Notes: a model not told the origin generated them from the letters alone. Shown: positions 17,830 through 27,713, counted from the first letter of the stretch. The stretch is 64,000 nt of DNA from Geminicoccaceae bacterium (GCA_028279345.1 JANQNY010000086.1:22512-86511); one strand, 5' to 3'. Made by a program: numbers and translations.

Positions 17830-18123
17830 TCAATGTCGGACCGTTGGCCGCGGCTCGTGGACCGTTGCGGGCTGCGCGCTTTCAATCATGCTGAGCACCG
17901 CTTCCTTCATACCGATCTGGACGAGGCCCGCGAGAAAGTACACCGTGTGGTGTGCCGCGCCTTCGAAGTGGAAACGGCAGCGGCGCAAGCGATTGTTGCG
18001 CAACAACGGCAACTGATTCCCGCGAAAAACCAACTCGCAACGGTCCATCACGCAGTCGATAAACTCGTTGCCATCGAGTTCGACGCTCGTGTCGCTAAAC
18101 GAGCGGGCCACGTAGCTTGCCAT
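17830..18123 (-). CDS. Small orphan protein with repeated F-x-x-C motifs
   Basis: 97 aa. The core reads ELDGNEFIDCVMDRCELVF, then NNRLRRCRFHFEGAAHHTVYF: a pentapeptide-repeat-like pattern of strands with regularly spaced Phe/Leu and Cys. I have seen this short domain in scattered proteobacterial genes without known function. The start at ATG 18123 has a strong GGAGGG site. The upstream region (18124-18320) is AT-rich and probably holds its promoter. It is a single gene. Confidence 0.65.
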   Translation of the reverse strand: MASYVARSFSDTSVELDGNEFIDCVMDRCELVFRGNQLPLLRNNRLRRCRFHFEGAAHHTVYFLAGLVQIGMKEAVLSMIESAQPATVHEPRPTVRH

Positions 18124-18320
18124 GTACCACCCTCCCAATCTGCCGCAACGGCTGCCGACGAAATTCAACCATACGTCGATTTGGAAGCGGCAGGTTTAAA
18201 CTTTATATACGTGCCAAAGCTGTGTTTGTTCCAAAGGCGCAGCACACTCACTCACCGTCTGAGGTCTTTGGACCCGCGCTGGCCTAGCCGCTGCAAGCGT
18301 GATCGCTGAGCCTAGAACAT

Positions 18321-19028
18321 TCAGGTCATCACCTGGCCGCCGTCGACGTTGATCGTCTGGCCGGTGATGAAGCTGGCGTCGTCGCTAAGAAGAAAACGGA
18401 TCACCCGGGCGATCTCCTCGGGCTCGCCGAAGCGACCGAGCGGGATGTCGGCGAGGAGCTTTCTCTTGGAGTTGGCGATCAGGCGCTCGGTCATGCCGGT
18501 CAGGATGATGCCGGGGGCCACCGCGTTGACGGTCGCGACCTCGCGGAAGCGGCGGGCGAGTGCGCGCGTCATGCCGACCAGTCCGCCCTTGGCCGCCGAA
18601 TAGGCGACGTAGTCGACGGCGCCACGGCGGAAAGCCAAGGACGAGGTGAACACCATTCGCCCGGTACGGTCCGCCGGGAAGCGATCGGCCATCGCCGTCG
18701 CGAAGGCGTAGCCGTTGTCGAGGTTGTTCTGCATCACGCGCCGCCAGACTTCGGCCTCGTTGCCCAGTTCGGGATCGGGCTCGAACAAGCCGGCCAAGTG
18801 GGCGAAGCCTTGGATCGGGCCATTGACGGTGGCGAGCGCGGTGCGGCACGCGTTGGCGTCGGTGAAGGTTCCTTCCACGCCGATCGCCCCGAACCGGTCG
18901 GCAACCTCGCCCACGCCGCTGCCGGGGCGGTCGAACAGCATCAGGTCGCAGCCGTCGTCGGTGAGGATGGCCGCGAGCGCGCGGCCGATGCCTCCGGCTC
19001 CGCCGCTGATGGCGACGACGCGTTTCAT
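18321..19028 (-). CDS. SDR-family oxidoreductase
   Basis: 235-aa short-chain dehydrogenase/reductase. The nucleotide-binding ISGGAGGIGRALA glycine motif is at the N-terminus, the catalytic Ser in VFTSSLAF, and the YxxxK pair in YVAYSAAKGG. The C-terminal SDDASFITGQTINVDGG is typical of the classical group. Acidic FDRP at the end of the second strand favours NAD(H). Substrate unknown. Confidence 0.88.
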   Translation of the reverse strand: MKRVVAISGGAGGIGRALAAILTDDGCDLMLFDRPGSGVGEVADRFGAIGVEGTFTDANACRTALATVNGPIQGFAHLAGLFEPDPELGNEAEVWRRVMQNNLDNGYAFATAMADRFPADRTGRMVFTSSLAFRRGAVDYVAYSAAKGGLVGMTRALARRFREVATVNAVAPGIILTGMTERLIANSKRKLLADIPLGRFGEPEEIARVIRFLLSDDASFITGQTINVDGGQVMT

Positions 19029-19191
19029 GCGCCACCCGTTGCCGGCGCGGCTGGCCTTCGCGGCCGCTGCACGAGTCTACCAGTCGGTGGTTCGGGCGGT
19101 AGCGACATCGGCTCCTTCAACCCACCACGTGAGTATCGTCGATCGGGCGGTGTAGCGCCATGGCCTCGGACGACTGGCCCGCCGATCGCGT

Positions 19192-19638
19192 TCAGAAGCG
19201 GAAGCGGACCCAGCGCACCTCCGGCTGTTGGCGCGCGTAGGTCGGCTGGTCGCCACGGGCGGATTCCGCGGCGAGGTCGCGGCGCGACGCCCATTCGAAA
19301 CGCTCGAGCTCGGCGCGGCTGATCCGCCCGTCGAGATTGGCGTCCGCCTCGAGGCGGGCGAGATCGATAGTGCGGAACTCCTCCACCGTGACACGGCCGT
19401 CGCGATCGCCGTCGGCCTCGTAAACGATGGCCGCATTCTCCTCCGCCACAATGAAGCCGTCGCCGTTCGTGTCGAACCGATCGAACGTCTCGGTGAACTC
19501 GACTTGCTCGATGGCGCCGTCAGAGTCGACGTCGAGGCTGTCGAAGCCGGCTCCCGGGGGTGGCCCGAGTTCCTCGCGTGCACAACCAACAAGCGAGAGG
19601 ATCAGGACGGACGGCAGCAGACCGAAGGGTGCGCGCAA
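19192..19638 (-). CDS. EF-hand lipoprotein
   Basis: 148 aa. The start carries a lipoprotein signal with lipobox LSLVGC, so it should be anchored in the envelope. Four EF-hand-like Ca2+ loops follow: DVDSDGAIEQVEF, DTNGDGFIVAEEN, DGDRDGRVTVEEF and DANLDGRISRAEL. All keep the D-x-D/N-x-D-G spacing. The Arg/Gln-rich tail is probably disordered. It lies 15 bp after the oxidoreductase gene on the same strand. Likely a calcium-responsive or structural envelope protein; partner unknown. Confidence 0.8.
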   Translation of the reverse strand: MRAPFGLLPSVLILSLVGCAREELGPPPGAGFDSLDVDSDGAIEQVEFTETFDRFDTNGDGFIVAEENAAIVYEADGDRDGRVTVEEFRTIDLARLEADANLDGRISRAELERFEWASRRDLAAESARGDQPTYARQQPEVRWVRFRF

Positions 19639-19653
19639 AGCTTCTCTCCAGGC

Positions 19654-20676
19654 TCAGTCTTCGGCGACACGGACCACCAACTTGCCTCGATTGCGCCCCT
19701 CCAGCAAACCGATGAATGCTCGGGGGGCTTCGTCGAGACCGTCTATCACGTCTTCCAGATAGTTGATCTCCTGGTTGCGGACGAGGGGGACAATTTCGCT
19801 TAAGAAGCGCTCGTGCAGATGCGCGTAGTCCCAGACGATCAGTCCCTGCACCGCGAGCCGCTTGGTGAGGATCTCGCGCATGAAGAGCGGCAGCCGATCG
19901 GGGCCGTCCTGGGTAGCAGCCGTGTTGTAGTGGGCGATCGTGCCGATGACCGGGACCCTGGCGTGGGTGTTGAGGAGCGGGCGAACGGCCGCGAAGACGG
20001 TGCCGCCCACCAGCTCGACATAGATGTCGACCCCATCGGGGCAGGCGGCGCGGAGCCGGTCCGCAAGATCCGGTGCTCGATGGTCGAGGCCCAGGTCGAA
20101 ACCGAACAGGTCGGTGAGCAGTGTCGCCTTGTCGGGACCGCCGGCGATGCCCACCGTGCGCAAACCGTACCGCTTGGCGAGCTGGCCGGCGAGCGAGCCG
20201 ACCGGGCCGGTGGCGGCCGCAACCACAAGCGTTTCGCCATTCTTGGGCCGACCCAGCTCCAAGACTCCCGCATAGGCTGTGAGGCCGGGCATGCCGAGCA
20301 CGCCCAGGAAGAGCTGCGGGGGCAGGCCCAGCGGATCGAGGGGCGGCACGGCGGTTGCCGGCAGAACGGCGTGCGACTGCCAGCCCACGGGCGCTCGAAC
20401 CAACGTGCCTTCCGGCAGGTCGGGCGCGCGTGAGGCGTCGATCCGGCCGACGACTTCGCCGGTCATCACGTCGCCCAGCGCAACGGGCGGTGCGTAGGAC
20501 GGTGCATCGTTCATGCGACCGCGCATATAGGGGTCGAGCGACAGCCAGAGGGTGCGGACTCGAACCTCGCCGGTACAGGGCTCCGGTAGAGCGGTGCGGT
20601 CAAACTGAAAATCGTCGAGGACGGGAGCACCGGTGGGACGGCGTCGAAGGAGGATGCGCAGGCGCTGGTCACTCAT
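19654..20676 (-). CDS. NADP-dependent MDR oxidoreductase (CurA/PTGR-like)
   Basis: 340 aa, zinc-free medium-chain reductase of the leukotriene B4 dehydrogenase/CurA group, which reduces alpha,beta-unsaturated carbonyls with NADPH. Signature stretches: LWLSLDPYMRGRM, GDVMTGEVVGRI, LGMPGLTAYAGVLELG and the nucleotide-binding VVAAATGPVGSLAGQLAKRYGLRTVGIAGG. ATG 20676 is preferred because GGGGAG lies just upstream. Followed closely by the EF-hand lipoprotein gene, an odd pairing that may be mere co-transcription. Confidence 0.87.
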   Translation of the reverse strand: MSDQRLRILLRRRPTGAPVLDDFQFDRTALPEPCTGEVRVRTLWLSLDPYMRGRMNDAPSYAPPVALGDVMTGEVVGRIDASRAPDLPEGTLVRAPVGWQSHAVLPATAVPPLDPLGLPPQLFLGVLGMPGLTAYAGVLELGRPKNGETLVVAAATGPVGSLAGQLAKRYGLRTVGIAGGPDKATLLTDLFGFDLGLDHRAPDLADRLRAACPDGVDIYVELVGGTVFAAVRPLLNTHARVPVIGTIAHYNTAATQDGPDRLPLFMREILTKRLAVQGLIVWDYAHLHERFLSEIVPLVRNQEINYLEDVIDGLDEAPRAFIGLLEGRNRGKLVVRVAED

Positions 20677-20789
20677 CGATGTCTCCCCGCTGCTCGGGCT
20701 TTGACGGTGTTCCGGACGTGGGTCAAGGTTCGCCCCTTGTGTTCGACCTTCGTCCATGGCGTGATGGCGCGTCACCGAGGCGCCTGAAC

Positions 20790-21482
20790 ATGCTCACCCG
20801 AGAAAAGCTGGAGGCCGACTGGATCAGGCGCATGATTCGCGCCCAGGATCCGGCCGTCCACCTGTTGCCCGACGACGTGCTGGACGCCTCGCTCGAGGCG
20901 ATCCTCGAAGGCTGGGACGGGCGCTCGCGCGTCTGGGTCTTCGGCTATGGCTCGCTGATCTGGAACCCCTGCATTCACGTCGCCGCCCGGGTCCGGGCGC
21001 GGCTCTTCGGCTATCATCGCGAGCTTTGCCTCTGGACGCCGCTCGGGCGCGGCAGTCACGACAATCCGGGTCTCGTCTTTGGGCTCGAGCGCGGTGGCTC
21101 TTGCCACGGCGTTGCCCTCGCCGTCGACGGCGCGCAGGCTCGCGACGAGCTGCGGCTGGTCTGGCGCCGGGAGATGCTGTCGGGCGCCTATTTGCCGCGT
21201 TGGGTCCGTCTGCGGGGGGGCAACGAGGACGTGCGGGCGATCGCCTTCGTGATGAACCCCCAGCACGAGCGCTACACCGGGACCATCACCGAGGCCGAGA
21301 AGGTGCGTGCGGTGGCCTCTGCGGCTGGCGCGCTCGGCACTTGCTACGAATATGTCGCCAGCACGCTCGACCATTTGGCCGAGCTCGGCGTGCGCGACCC
21401 ACATCTCGAGCGGATCCGCCGTCTCGCCGAGGTTGAGCGTGGCCACATCGACGACGCGCTGCCGGCGGTCGGGCTGGGCTGA
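20790..21482 (+). CDS. ChaC-type gamma-glutamylcyclotransferase
   Basis: 230 aa. ChaC enzymes degrade glutathione to 5-oxoproline and Cys-Gly in the cytoplasm. The defining VFGYGSLIWNP loop that binds the gamma-glutamyl group is at about residues 50-60. FGYHRELCLW follows, and REMLSGAYLPRWV carries the probable catalytic Glu. ATG 20790 starts the recognisable protein; the long open frame upstream overlaps the divergent oxidoreductase gene and is spurious. Confidence 0.88.
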   Translation: MLTREKLEADWIRRMIRAQDPAVHLLPDDVLDASLEAILEGWDGRSRVWVFGYGSLIWNPCIHVAARVRARLFGYHRELCLWTPLGRGSHDNPGLVFGLERGGSCHGVALAVDGAQARDELRLVWRREMLSGAYLPRWVRLRGGNEDVRAIAFVMNPQHERYTGTITEAEKVRAVASAAGALGTCYEYVASTLDHLAELGVRDPHLERIRRLAEVERGHIDDALPAVGLG

Positions 21483-21562
21483 CGGCAGGGCAGGCGCGCA
21501 TCCGAGCCCGTTGACACGGGCGGTCCCCATGCGTTCTCTCCTCGCTTCGCCCACCTATCCCA

Positions 21563-22762
21563 ATGTCGAGACGTTCGATGCGCAACGCCGCTGTCCCGGC
21601 CGTCATGCCCAACTACAACCGGCTCGACGTGATCTTCGAGCGAGGGCGCGGCTGCGCGCTGTGGGACGCGGACGGGCGGCGTTACCTCGACTTCGGCGCC
21701 GGCATCGCCGTCACCGGCCTTGGCCACTGCCACCCGCACGTGACGAGGGCGCTCACCGACCAGGCCCAAACGCTCTGGCACACCTCCAATCTCTACCGGA
21801 TCGGTGAGCTGGAGCGGCTGTCGGACCGGCTCGTCGCCAACACTTTCGCCGAGACCGTGCTGCTCACCAATTCCGGAGCGGAGGCGGTCGAGGGCTGCAT
21901 CAAGCTCGCGCGGCGGCACTTCTGGGCGAAGGGCGAACCCCAGCGGCACCGCATCGTCACCTTCGAGGGGGCCTTCCACGGCCGCACGATGGCCACGGTC
22001 TCGGCCGCCGGCGGCAAGAAGCTCGTCGAGGGCTTCGCACCCCTGTTGGAGGGCTTCGACATCGTGCCCTGGGGCGATCACGAGGCCCTTGAGGCGGCGA
22101 CTACGGACGAGACCTGCGCCATCCTCGTCGAGCCCATCCAGGGCGAGGGCGGGATCCGGGTTCTACCGCCGCAATGCCTCAGGGGCCTCAGGGAGTTGTG
22201 CGACGAGCGCGGCATCTTGTTGATGCTCGACGAGGTGCAGACCGGGGTCGGTCGCACCGGCACGCTCTTCGTCCACGAGCAGGCCGGCATCGTCCCCGAT
22301 GTGATGGCGGTCGCCAAGGGTATCGGCAACGGCTTTCCCGTGGGCTGTATGCTGGCGACGGCGCACGCCGCCTCGGGGCTCACGGCCGGCACCCACGGGA
22401 GTACCTACGCCGGCAACCCGCTTGCCTCGGCCGTCGCCAACGCGGTGCTCGACGTGATGCTGGAACCAGGCTTCCTCGACCGTGTGCAGATTGCCGGCGA
22501 GCGTCTGCGTGGCGGTCTCTTGGGTCTCATAGAGCGCCATCCAGACGTGCTGGAAGGCGTGCGGGGCCACGGGCTGATGCTGGGGCTCAAGCTCAAAGGC
22601 ACGGCCGCTGCCTTCACGAAGTCGGCGCTTGCCCAGGGGCTGCTGGTGATCCCGGCCGCGGAGGAGGTCGTGCGCCTCCTCCCGCCGCTCATCGTCAGCG
22701 ATGCGGAGATCGACGAGGGGCTCGCAACCATCGACCAGATCGCGCGGGAGGCGGCACCATGA
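21563..22762 (+). CDS. argD: Acetylornithine aminotransferase
   Basis: 399 aa, class III PLP aminotransferase of arginine synthesis (N-acetylornithine from N-acetylglutamate semialdehyde). Seen: [63 protein letters not shown] and the PLP lysine in [13 protein letters not shown]. Possible starts are ATG 21563, 21578 or 21605; the first is used here. First gene of argD-argF-hslO; its stop overlaps the argF start as ATGA. Short length and argF linkage favour ArgD over other class III enzymes. Confidence 0.93.
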   Translation: MSRRSMRNAAVPAVMPNYNRLDVIFERGRGCALWDADGRRYLDFGAGIAVTGLGHCHPHVTRALTDQAQTLWHTSNLYRIGELERLSDRLVANTFAETVLLTNSGAEAVEGCIKLARRHFWAKGEPQRHRIVTFEGAFHGRTMATVSAAGGKKLVEGFAPLLEGFDIVPWGDHEALEAATTDETCAILVEPIQGEGGIRVLPPQCLRGLRELCDERGILLMLDEVQTGVGRTGTLFVHEQAGIVPDVMAVAKGIGNGFPVGCMLATAHAASGLTAGTHGSTYAGNPLASAVANAVLDVMLEPGFLDRVQIAGERLRGGLLGLIERHPDVLEGVRGHGLMLGLKLKGTAAAFTKSALAQGLLVIPAAEEVVRLLPPLIVSDAEIDEGLATIDQIAREAAP

Positions 22763-23643
22763 GCGTCAAGCACTTTCTCGATCTCGACGCGCTTGATGCG
22801 GCGACACTCAACGACATTCTCGAGCGCGCGAAGACTTTGAAGGTCGAGCCGAAGCCGCTGTTGGCTGGGCGCGAGCTGGCCATGATCTTCGAGAAGCCCT
22901 CCACGCGGACGCGGGTCTCGTTCGAGGTGGCGATGCGCCAGCTCGGCGGTCACGCGGTGGTGCTCACGACGGGCGACATGCAGCTCGGGCGCGGCGAGAC
23001 CTATGGCGACACGGCCCAGGTGCTCTCTCGCTATGTCGACGCGATGATGATCCGCACCTCCTCGCACGGCAAGCTGCAGGCGCTCGCCGAGCATAGCGCC
23101 GTACCGGTGATCAACGGCCTTACCGACCGTTCGCACCCCTGCCAGATCATGGCCGACATCCTCACGTTCGAGGAGCAGAGGGGGCCGATCCAGGGAGCCC
23201 GTGTGGCCTGGGTCGGCGACGCCAACAACGTGGCCACCTCGTGGATCCACGCCGCGGAACGGTTCGGGTTCGACCTGCACATCGCGTCGCCCAAGGATTT
23301 GGCCCCGGACCCGACGCTCGTCGCTTGGGCGGGATCGCGGCTCAAGCTGACGCGCGATCCCGCGGAGGCGGTCGCCGGCGCTGATGCGGTCGTCACCGAC
23401 ACCTGGGTGTCGATGGGCCAGCAGGATGCCGATGCGCGCGTGCAGGCGCTCGCACCCTACCAGGTGAACGAAGCGCTGATGGCCCGCGCGGACAAAGACG
23501 CCATCTTTCTGCATTGTCTGCCGGCACATCGCGGCCAAGAGGTGACGGACGCCGTCATGGACGGGCCGCGCTCCGTGGTCTTCGACGAGGCGGAGAACCG
23601 GCTGCACGCGCAGAAGGGGATCCTCGCATGGTGTCTCAGCTGA
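22759..23643 (+). CDS. argF: Ornithine carbamoyltransferase
   Basis: 294 aa. Forms citrulline from ornithine and carbamoyl phosphate. Carbamoyl-phosphate motif STRTRVSFE, the [14 protein letters not shown] block, the ornithine-binding DTWVSMGQ and the catalytic [10 protein letters not shown] are all present. ATG 22759 overlaps the argD stop by four bases, and the 3' end overlaps hslO by 16 bases. This gene order is well known in alphaproteobacteria. Confidence 0.96.
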   Translation: MSVKHFLDLDALDAATLNDILERAKTLKVEPKPLLAGRELAMIFEKPSTRTRVSFEVAMRQLGGHAVVLTTGDMQLGRGETYGDTAQVLSRYVDAMMIRTSSHGKLQALAEHSAVPVINGLTDRSHPCQIMADILTFEEQRGPIQGARVAWVGDANNVATSWIHAAERFGFDLHIASPKDLAPDPTLVAWAGSRLKLTRDPAEAVAGADAVVTDTWVSMGQQDADARVQALAPYQVNEALMARADKDAIFLHCLPAHRGQEVTDAVMDGPRSVVFDEAENRLHAQKGILAWCLS

Positions 23644-24515
23644 GAGACCAACTCCTACCGTTCCAGCTCGAGCGGTCGGGGCTTCGCGGGCGGCTCGTGC
23701 GCTTGGGCCCCGTCATCGACACGATCCTGCGCCGCCACGACTACCCGCCGCAGGTGGCTCAGCTCGTCGGAGAGTTCGTCGTCCTTGGTGCAACCCTCGC
23801 GGGCGGCCTCAAATTCTCCGGCAGCTTCTCGCTCCAGGCGCGTGGCGATGGCCCCGTGCCTCTGGTCCTGGCCGACATCACCAACGACGGCGACATCCGT
23901 GCCTATGCCGACACACGTCCCGAGGCGGAAGCCGCCGAACCACGGCTGGACCGATTGATGGGCAAGGGCCGGCTCGCGGTGACCGTCGACCAGTCGACGG
24001 TCGGTGGGCAGACCTACCAGGGCATCGTGGATCTCGAGGGCGGTACGCTCACCGACTGCATGCTTACCTATTTTCGTCGCTCGGAGCAGGTGCCAACCGG
24101 CATGCGGGCGGCCGTCGCCAACACCGATCAGGGCTGGCGGGGTGGCGCGCTGGTCATCCAGAAGCTGCCGGAAGCGAACCCGCACGCGCCCGAGGCCCAG
24201 GATGCCCAGGAGGACTGGCAGCGGACGATGCTACTGTTGGCGACGCTCACCGAACGTGAGCTCGCCGACCCGGCGCTCAGCGACGAGAATCTGCTGTTCC
24301 GGCTGTTTCACGAGGAGGGTGTGCGCGTCTTCCCGCGGCATGATCTCGCCGTCGGTTGCCGCTGCTCACCCGGCCGCATCGACCGCATGCTACAGACCTT
24401 CTCCGCCGCTGAGCTCGACGACATGGCCGATGATGACACGGGCGAGATCGGCGTGACCTGCCACTTCTGCAACAAGACCTTCACCGTCGACCGCGACGAC
24501 TACAAGAAAAGCTAG
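23628..24515 (+). CDS. hslO: Redox-regulated chaperone Hsp33
   Basis: 295 aa. Hsp33 is a holdase switched on by oxidative unfolding. The four zinc-binding cysteines of its redox switch are present as CRC (in [10 protein letters not shown]) and CHFC near the C-terminus. The N-terminal domain has [18 protein letters not shown] and [12 protein letters not shown] 23628 lies inside the end of argF, a 16-bp overlap implying translational coupling. Confidence 0.93.
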   Translation: MVSQLRDQLLPFQLERSGLRGRLVRLGPVIDTILRRHDYPPQVAQLVGEFVVLGATLAGGLKFSGSFSLQARGDGPVPLVLADITNDGDIRAYADTRPEAEAAEPRLDRLMGKGRLAVTVDQSTVGGQTYQGIVDLEGGTLTDCMLTYFRRSEQVPTGMRAAVANTDQGWRGGALVIQKLPEANPHAPEAQDAQEDWQRTMLLLATLTERELADPALSDENLLFRLFHEEGVRVFPRHDLAVGCRCSPGRIDRMLQTFSAAELDDMADDDTGEIGVTCHFCNKTFTVDRDDYKKS

Positions 24516-24565
24516 ACGCGGGCACGACCGATCGCCCGCTAGGCCAAGCTACGAGGCACCGATCC

Positions 24566-25894
24566 GTGAGCCATGTCCTCCACCGCCATCTCGCCGGCAG
24601 CTACCCGACCGCGGTCGCGGGCGACGGCGTCTACGTTATCGACGCGGAGGGTAGGCGCTATCTGGACGGTTCGGGTGGTGCGGCGGTCTCGTGCCTCGGC
24701 CACAGCCACCCGAGGGTGAGAGAGGCCATCAAGGCGCAGCTCGATCGGCTCGCCTTCGCACATACGAGCTTTTTCACTACCGACATCATGGAGCGTCTGG
24801 CCGACCGGCTCATCGCGACGGCACCGGCCGGTATGGAGAAGGTCTATTTCGTTTCCGGCGGCTCCGAGGCGGTCGAAGCGGCGCTCAAACTGGCGCGGCA
24901 GTACTTCTGCGAGCGCGGTGAGCCGCAGCGCGGGCGCTTCATCGCGCGGCGCCAGTCCTACCACGGCAACACGCTGGGGGCGCTCGCGGTCGGCGGCAAC
25001 GCGTGGCGGCGGGCGCAGTTCGAGCCGATCCTCATCGACGTCGAGCACGTGACGCCCTGCTACGCCTATCGTGAACAGCGCGCCGGCGAGACCGATAGCG
25101 CCTTCGTCCACCGTCTCGCTGCCGAGCTCGACGCAACGATCGAACGGCTGGGGCCGGAGACCGTCATCGGCTTCGTCGCCGAGCCGGTGGTGGGCGCGAC
25201 GATGGGGGCGGTGCCGGCCCTGCCGGGCTATTTCCAAGCGATCCGCCACGTGCTCGACAAGCACGGCTGCCTCCTGATCCTCGACGAGGTGATGTGCGGG
25301 ATGGGCCGCACGGGCACACTCTATGCGTGTGAGCAGGACGGCGTCGCGCCCGACCTCGTCTGCATCGCAAAAGGCCTTGGCGCCGGGTACGAGCCGATCG
25401 GCGCGGTGCTCGTGCAGGGTGCCATCGTCGAGGCCATCCGAGAGGGCTCGGGTTTCTTCCAGCATGGGCACACCTATATCGGCCATGCGCTCGCCTGTGC
25501 GGCGGCGCTCGCCGTGCAGGAGGCGATCGAGGAGGAGGGGCTTCTAGAGCGCGTGCGCGCTCTCGGCGCGCGGCTGGATGCGGGCCTCCAGGACCGCTTC
25601 GGGAACCACCACCATGTCGGAGACATCAGGGGCCGTGGCCTCTTCCGCGGTATCGAGCTCGTTCGGGACCGAGCGAGCAAAGTACCCTTCGACCCGACGG
25701 CGAAGCTCCACGCCAAAGTCAAGGCCGAGGCGATGGCGCGTGGCCTGATGATCTACCCAATGGGCGGCACGATCGACGGCCGGCAAGGTGACCACGTGCT
25801 CATAGCCCCGCCCTTCATCTGCACCGAAGCGGAGATTGACGCGATCGTCGAGCGGCTGGGTGAGGCTGTGGATGAGGCAACCCTGCACATCTGA
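24566..25894 (+). CDS. Class III PLP aminotransferase
   Basis: 442 aa, fold type I. Hallmarks are DGSGGAAVSCLGHSHP, YFVSGGSEAVEAALKLARQYF, SYHGNTLGALAVGG, LDEVMCGMGRTGT and the PLP lysine in CIAKGLGAGYEPIGAV. The GxGxxP-type core and the C-terminal IYPMGGTIDGRQGDHVLIAPPF are typical of the omega-amino-acid/aspartate aminotransferase-family proteins found near amino-acid or amine catabolism genes. The substrate cannot be read. GTG start at 24566, 50 bp after hslO, so possibly in the same transcript. Confidence 0.88.
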   Translation: MSHVLHRHLAGSYPTAVAGDGVYVIDAEGRRYLDGSGGAAVSCLGHSHPRVREAIKAQLDRLAFAHTSFFTTDIMERLADRLIATAPAGMEKVYFVSGGSEAVEAALKLARQYFCERGEPQRGRFIARRQSYHGNTLGALAVGGNAWRRAQFEPILIDVEHVTPCYAYREQRAGETDSAFVHRLAAELDATIERLGPETVIGFVAEPVVGATMGAVPALPGYFQAIRHVLDKHGCLLILDEVMCGMGRTGTLYACEQDGVAPDLVCIAKGLGAGYEPIGAVLVQGAIVEAIREGSGFFQHGHTYIGHALACAAALAVQEAIEEEGLLERVRALGARLDAGLQDRFGNHHHVGDIRGRGLFRGIELVRDRASKVPFDPTAKLHAKVKAEAMARGLMIYPMGGTIDGRQGDHVLIAPPFICTEAEIDAIVERLGEAVDEATLHI

Positions 25895-25903
25895 TGCGCC
25901 GCG

Positions 25904-26314
25904 TCACCCTTCAGGCGCCACTAGCGCCAGTCGAGGATAGTAGGTGCGAAAGCGGCGCGCGTCTCTGGTGAGCAGGCGGTAGCTGCGAACCGCTGCGTGG
26001 GCGCCAATGTAGAAATCTGGCAATGCGGCCGAGCGACTGCCGCCGCGCCGCCTATATGCTACAAACGCTTTGCCGGCGAGGAACGCGGCCTCCCATGGCA
26101 GCGACTCTCGGCGGTACAAGGTTTGGGGCAGCGCCGCGTCCAGCGCTTCGATGGACGCGTAGGCTATCGAGACTTCCGCGAATACGAGCGGGTTGATGAC
26201 CAGGGCACCAGCGTCCGCGGCGGCGGCAAGCTTGGCAGCGGACCAGCCGAGCCAATCCGGATCGGCGGTCGCCACGTCGATCAGGACGTTCGAGTCGACC
26301 AGCGTGACCGTCAT
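25904..26314 (-). CDS. vapC: PIN-domain toxin (VapC-type)
   Basis: 136-aa PIN ribonuclease. The expected acidic residues are D7 in LVDSNVLID, a Glu in PLVFAEVSIAY, an Asp in LPDFYIGAHA and an Asp in LLTRDARRF. Its start overlaps the stop of the antitoxin gene by four bases, the standard antitoxin-first arrangement of type II VapBC pairs. VapC toxins usually cut tRNA or rRNA. Which RNA is hit is unknown. Confidence 0.88.
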   Translation of the reverse strand: MTVTLVDSNVLIDVATADPDWLGWSAAKLAAAADAGALVINPLVFAEVSIAYASIEALDAALPQTLYRRESLPWEAAFLAGKAFVAYRRRGGSRSAALPDFYIGAHAAVRSYRLLTRDARRFRTYYPRLALVAPEG

Positions 26315-26553
26315 TCGCCAGTGTCGCGCGTCAACGCCATGATCTCGTCCGTCGACATCCGCACGGTCGCGCTGCTTCGGAGCGCGCGCAGTGCCCGCTC
26401 GCCTCGGCCGAGACCTTTGCTGGCGTGGCCGGCACGCACGATCCGCACGGTATGCCCGTCTAGGAAGAACTCGACCTCAGCGCCCGGCTGTAGGCCGGCG
26501 CGCTCGCGAATCTCCGCAGGAATCGTAACCTGCCCCTTGCTCGTGATGCGCAT
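26311..26553 (-). CDS. vapB: AbrB/MazE-fold antitoxin (VapB-type)
   Basis: 80 aa. The first ~45 residues are a swapped-hairpin AbrB DNA-binding domain: MRITSKGQVTIPAEIRERAG, then PGAEVEFFLDG. The C-terminal tail (SSATVRMSTDEIMALTR) is the usual toxin-binding part. ATG 26553 has GGAG upstream. Expected to neutralise the downstream PIN toxin and repress its own promoter, which must lie in 26554-26663. Confidence 0.87.
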   Translation of the reverse strand: MRITSKGQVTIPAEIRERAGLQPGAEVEFFLDGHTVRIVRAGHASKGLGRGERALRALRSSATVRMSTDEIMALTRDTGE

Positions 26554-26663
26554 CGACCATCTCCAGTTTCTTACATTGAGATGTAAGACTGGCTCGTCTT
26601 CCGCACAATGGTGGGGCAGACGCGTTCCGGCCGTAGGCCGAACCAAACGAAAAGGAGGCACCG

Positions 26664-27713
26664 ATGAGCAGCTACCGCGTCGCGCTGAGCGGCGACTTCG
26701 TGAACCCCGACGGCAGCATGCATTTTCCGCTCGATCTATCGCCGCTCACGGACGACCCGCAGGTCGAGATGGCAATCGTCCATGCTGTCGACCGCGTGAT
26801 GCCCGCCACCGGGCTCGAAGGCTTCGACGCTGTCGTCTTGGGTGCTTCCCGTTTCGCGCCTTCGAGCGTGCCGACCGACGGCCGGCTCTCGGTCGCGGCG
26901 CGCTTCGGCGTCGGCTTCGACACGGTCGACCTCGACGCGTGCACGGCAGCCGGGATCGCCGTCTGCAACACGCCCGAGGGCATCCGTCGGCCGATGGCCG
27001 TTGCCATCATGACCTATGTCCTGGCGCTCGCCGGTCACCTGCGTTTCAAGGATACGCTGACCCGCCAGGGGCCAGAGGGCTGGAAGCGGCGCGGGGAGCG
27101 CCTGGGCGTGGGGCTCATCGGCAAGACGTTGGGCCAGCTCGGCAAGGGCGGCATCGGCGCCGAGGTGATGCGGCTAGCAGCCCCCTTCGGCCTCCGCCTT
27201 ATCGCGCACGACCCGAACGTGCACCCCGTCGTCGCTCGCAATCTCGGTGTCGAACTGGTGAGCCTCGAGGAGCTCTTTCGCCGATCGGACTTTCTCTCGG
27301 TGAGCGTGCCCTTGAGCGAGACCACGCACCATCTCGTCGACGCCGAGCGGCTGGCACTCATGAAGCCCACTTCGTTCCTGATCAACACCTCGCGCGGTCC
27401 CGTGGTCGATCAGCGCGCGCTCTACGACGCGCTCGCAGCAGGACGCATCGCAGGCGCTGGGCTCGATGTGTTCGAGGTCGAGCCGGTGCCGGCCGACGAG
27501 CCCTTGCTGCAGCTCGATAACGTCATCGTCACGCCGCATAACTTGGGCATGACCGATCAATGCGCCAGCGATCTCGGGTCCGGCGCCATCGGCGCAGCGC
27601 TCGCGCTACGGCGCGGCGAGGTGCCGTCCAACGTGGTCAACGCCGAGGTGCTAGACACGCCTCGTTGGCGGGAACGGCTCGCGGCCTACCGCGCACGCTT
27701 CGCCGACGCCTGA
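26664..27713 (+). CDS. D-isomer-specific 2-hydroxyacid dehydrogenase
   Basis: 349 aa, NAD(P)-dependent. The nucleotide-binding loop appears as GKTLGQLGKGGIGAEV, a little unusual in having an extended Gly-rich stretch. Catalytic residues are Arg in INTSRGPVVD, Glu in DVFEVEPVP and His in TPHNLGMTD. The N-terminal half is shorter on recognisable sequence than usual. Reduces a 2-keto acid or oxidises a D-2-hydroxy acid; substrate unknown. GAGG precedes ATG 26664. Divergent from vapBC. Confidence 0.85.
   Translation: MSSYRVALSGDFVNPDGSMHFPLDLSPLTDDPQVEMAIVHAVDRVMPATGLEGFDAVVLGASRFAPSSVPTDGRLSVAARFGVGFDTVDLDACTAAGIAVCNTPEGIRRPMAVAIMTYVLALAGHLRFKDTLTRQGPEGWKRRGERLGVGLIGKTLGQLGKGGIGAEVMRLAAPFGLRLIAHDPNVHPVVARNLGVELVSLEELFRRSDFLSVSVPLSETTHHLVDAERLALMKPTSFLINTSRGPVVDQRALYDALAAGRIAGAGLDVFEVEPVPADEPLLQLDNVIVTPHNLGMTDQCASDLGSGAIGAALALRRGEVPSNVVNAEVLDTPRWRERLAAYRARFADA

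Noticed and set aside
22405..23607. Long open frame antisense to argF (400 codons)
   Set aside because: No protein-like features, while argF on the other strand has every family motif.
25997..27520. Long plus-strand frame spanning vapBC and the 2-hydroxyacid dehydrogenase
   Set aside because: Runs antisense to two supported genes and out of frame through a third; late part is Arg/Ala/Pro-rich shadow sequence.
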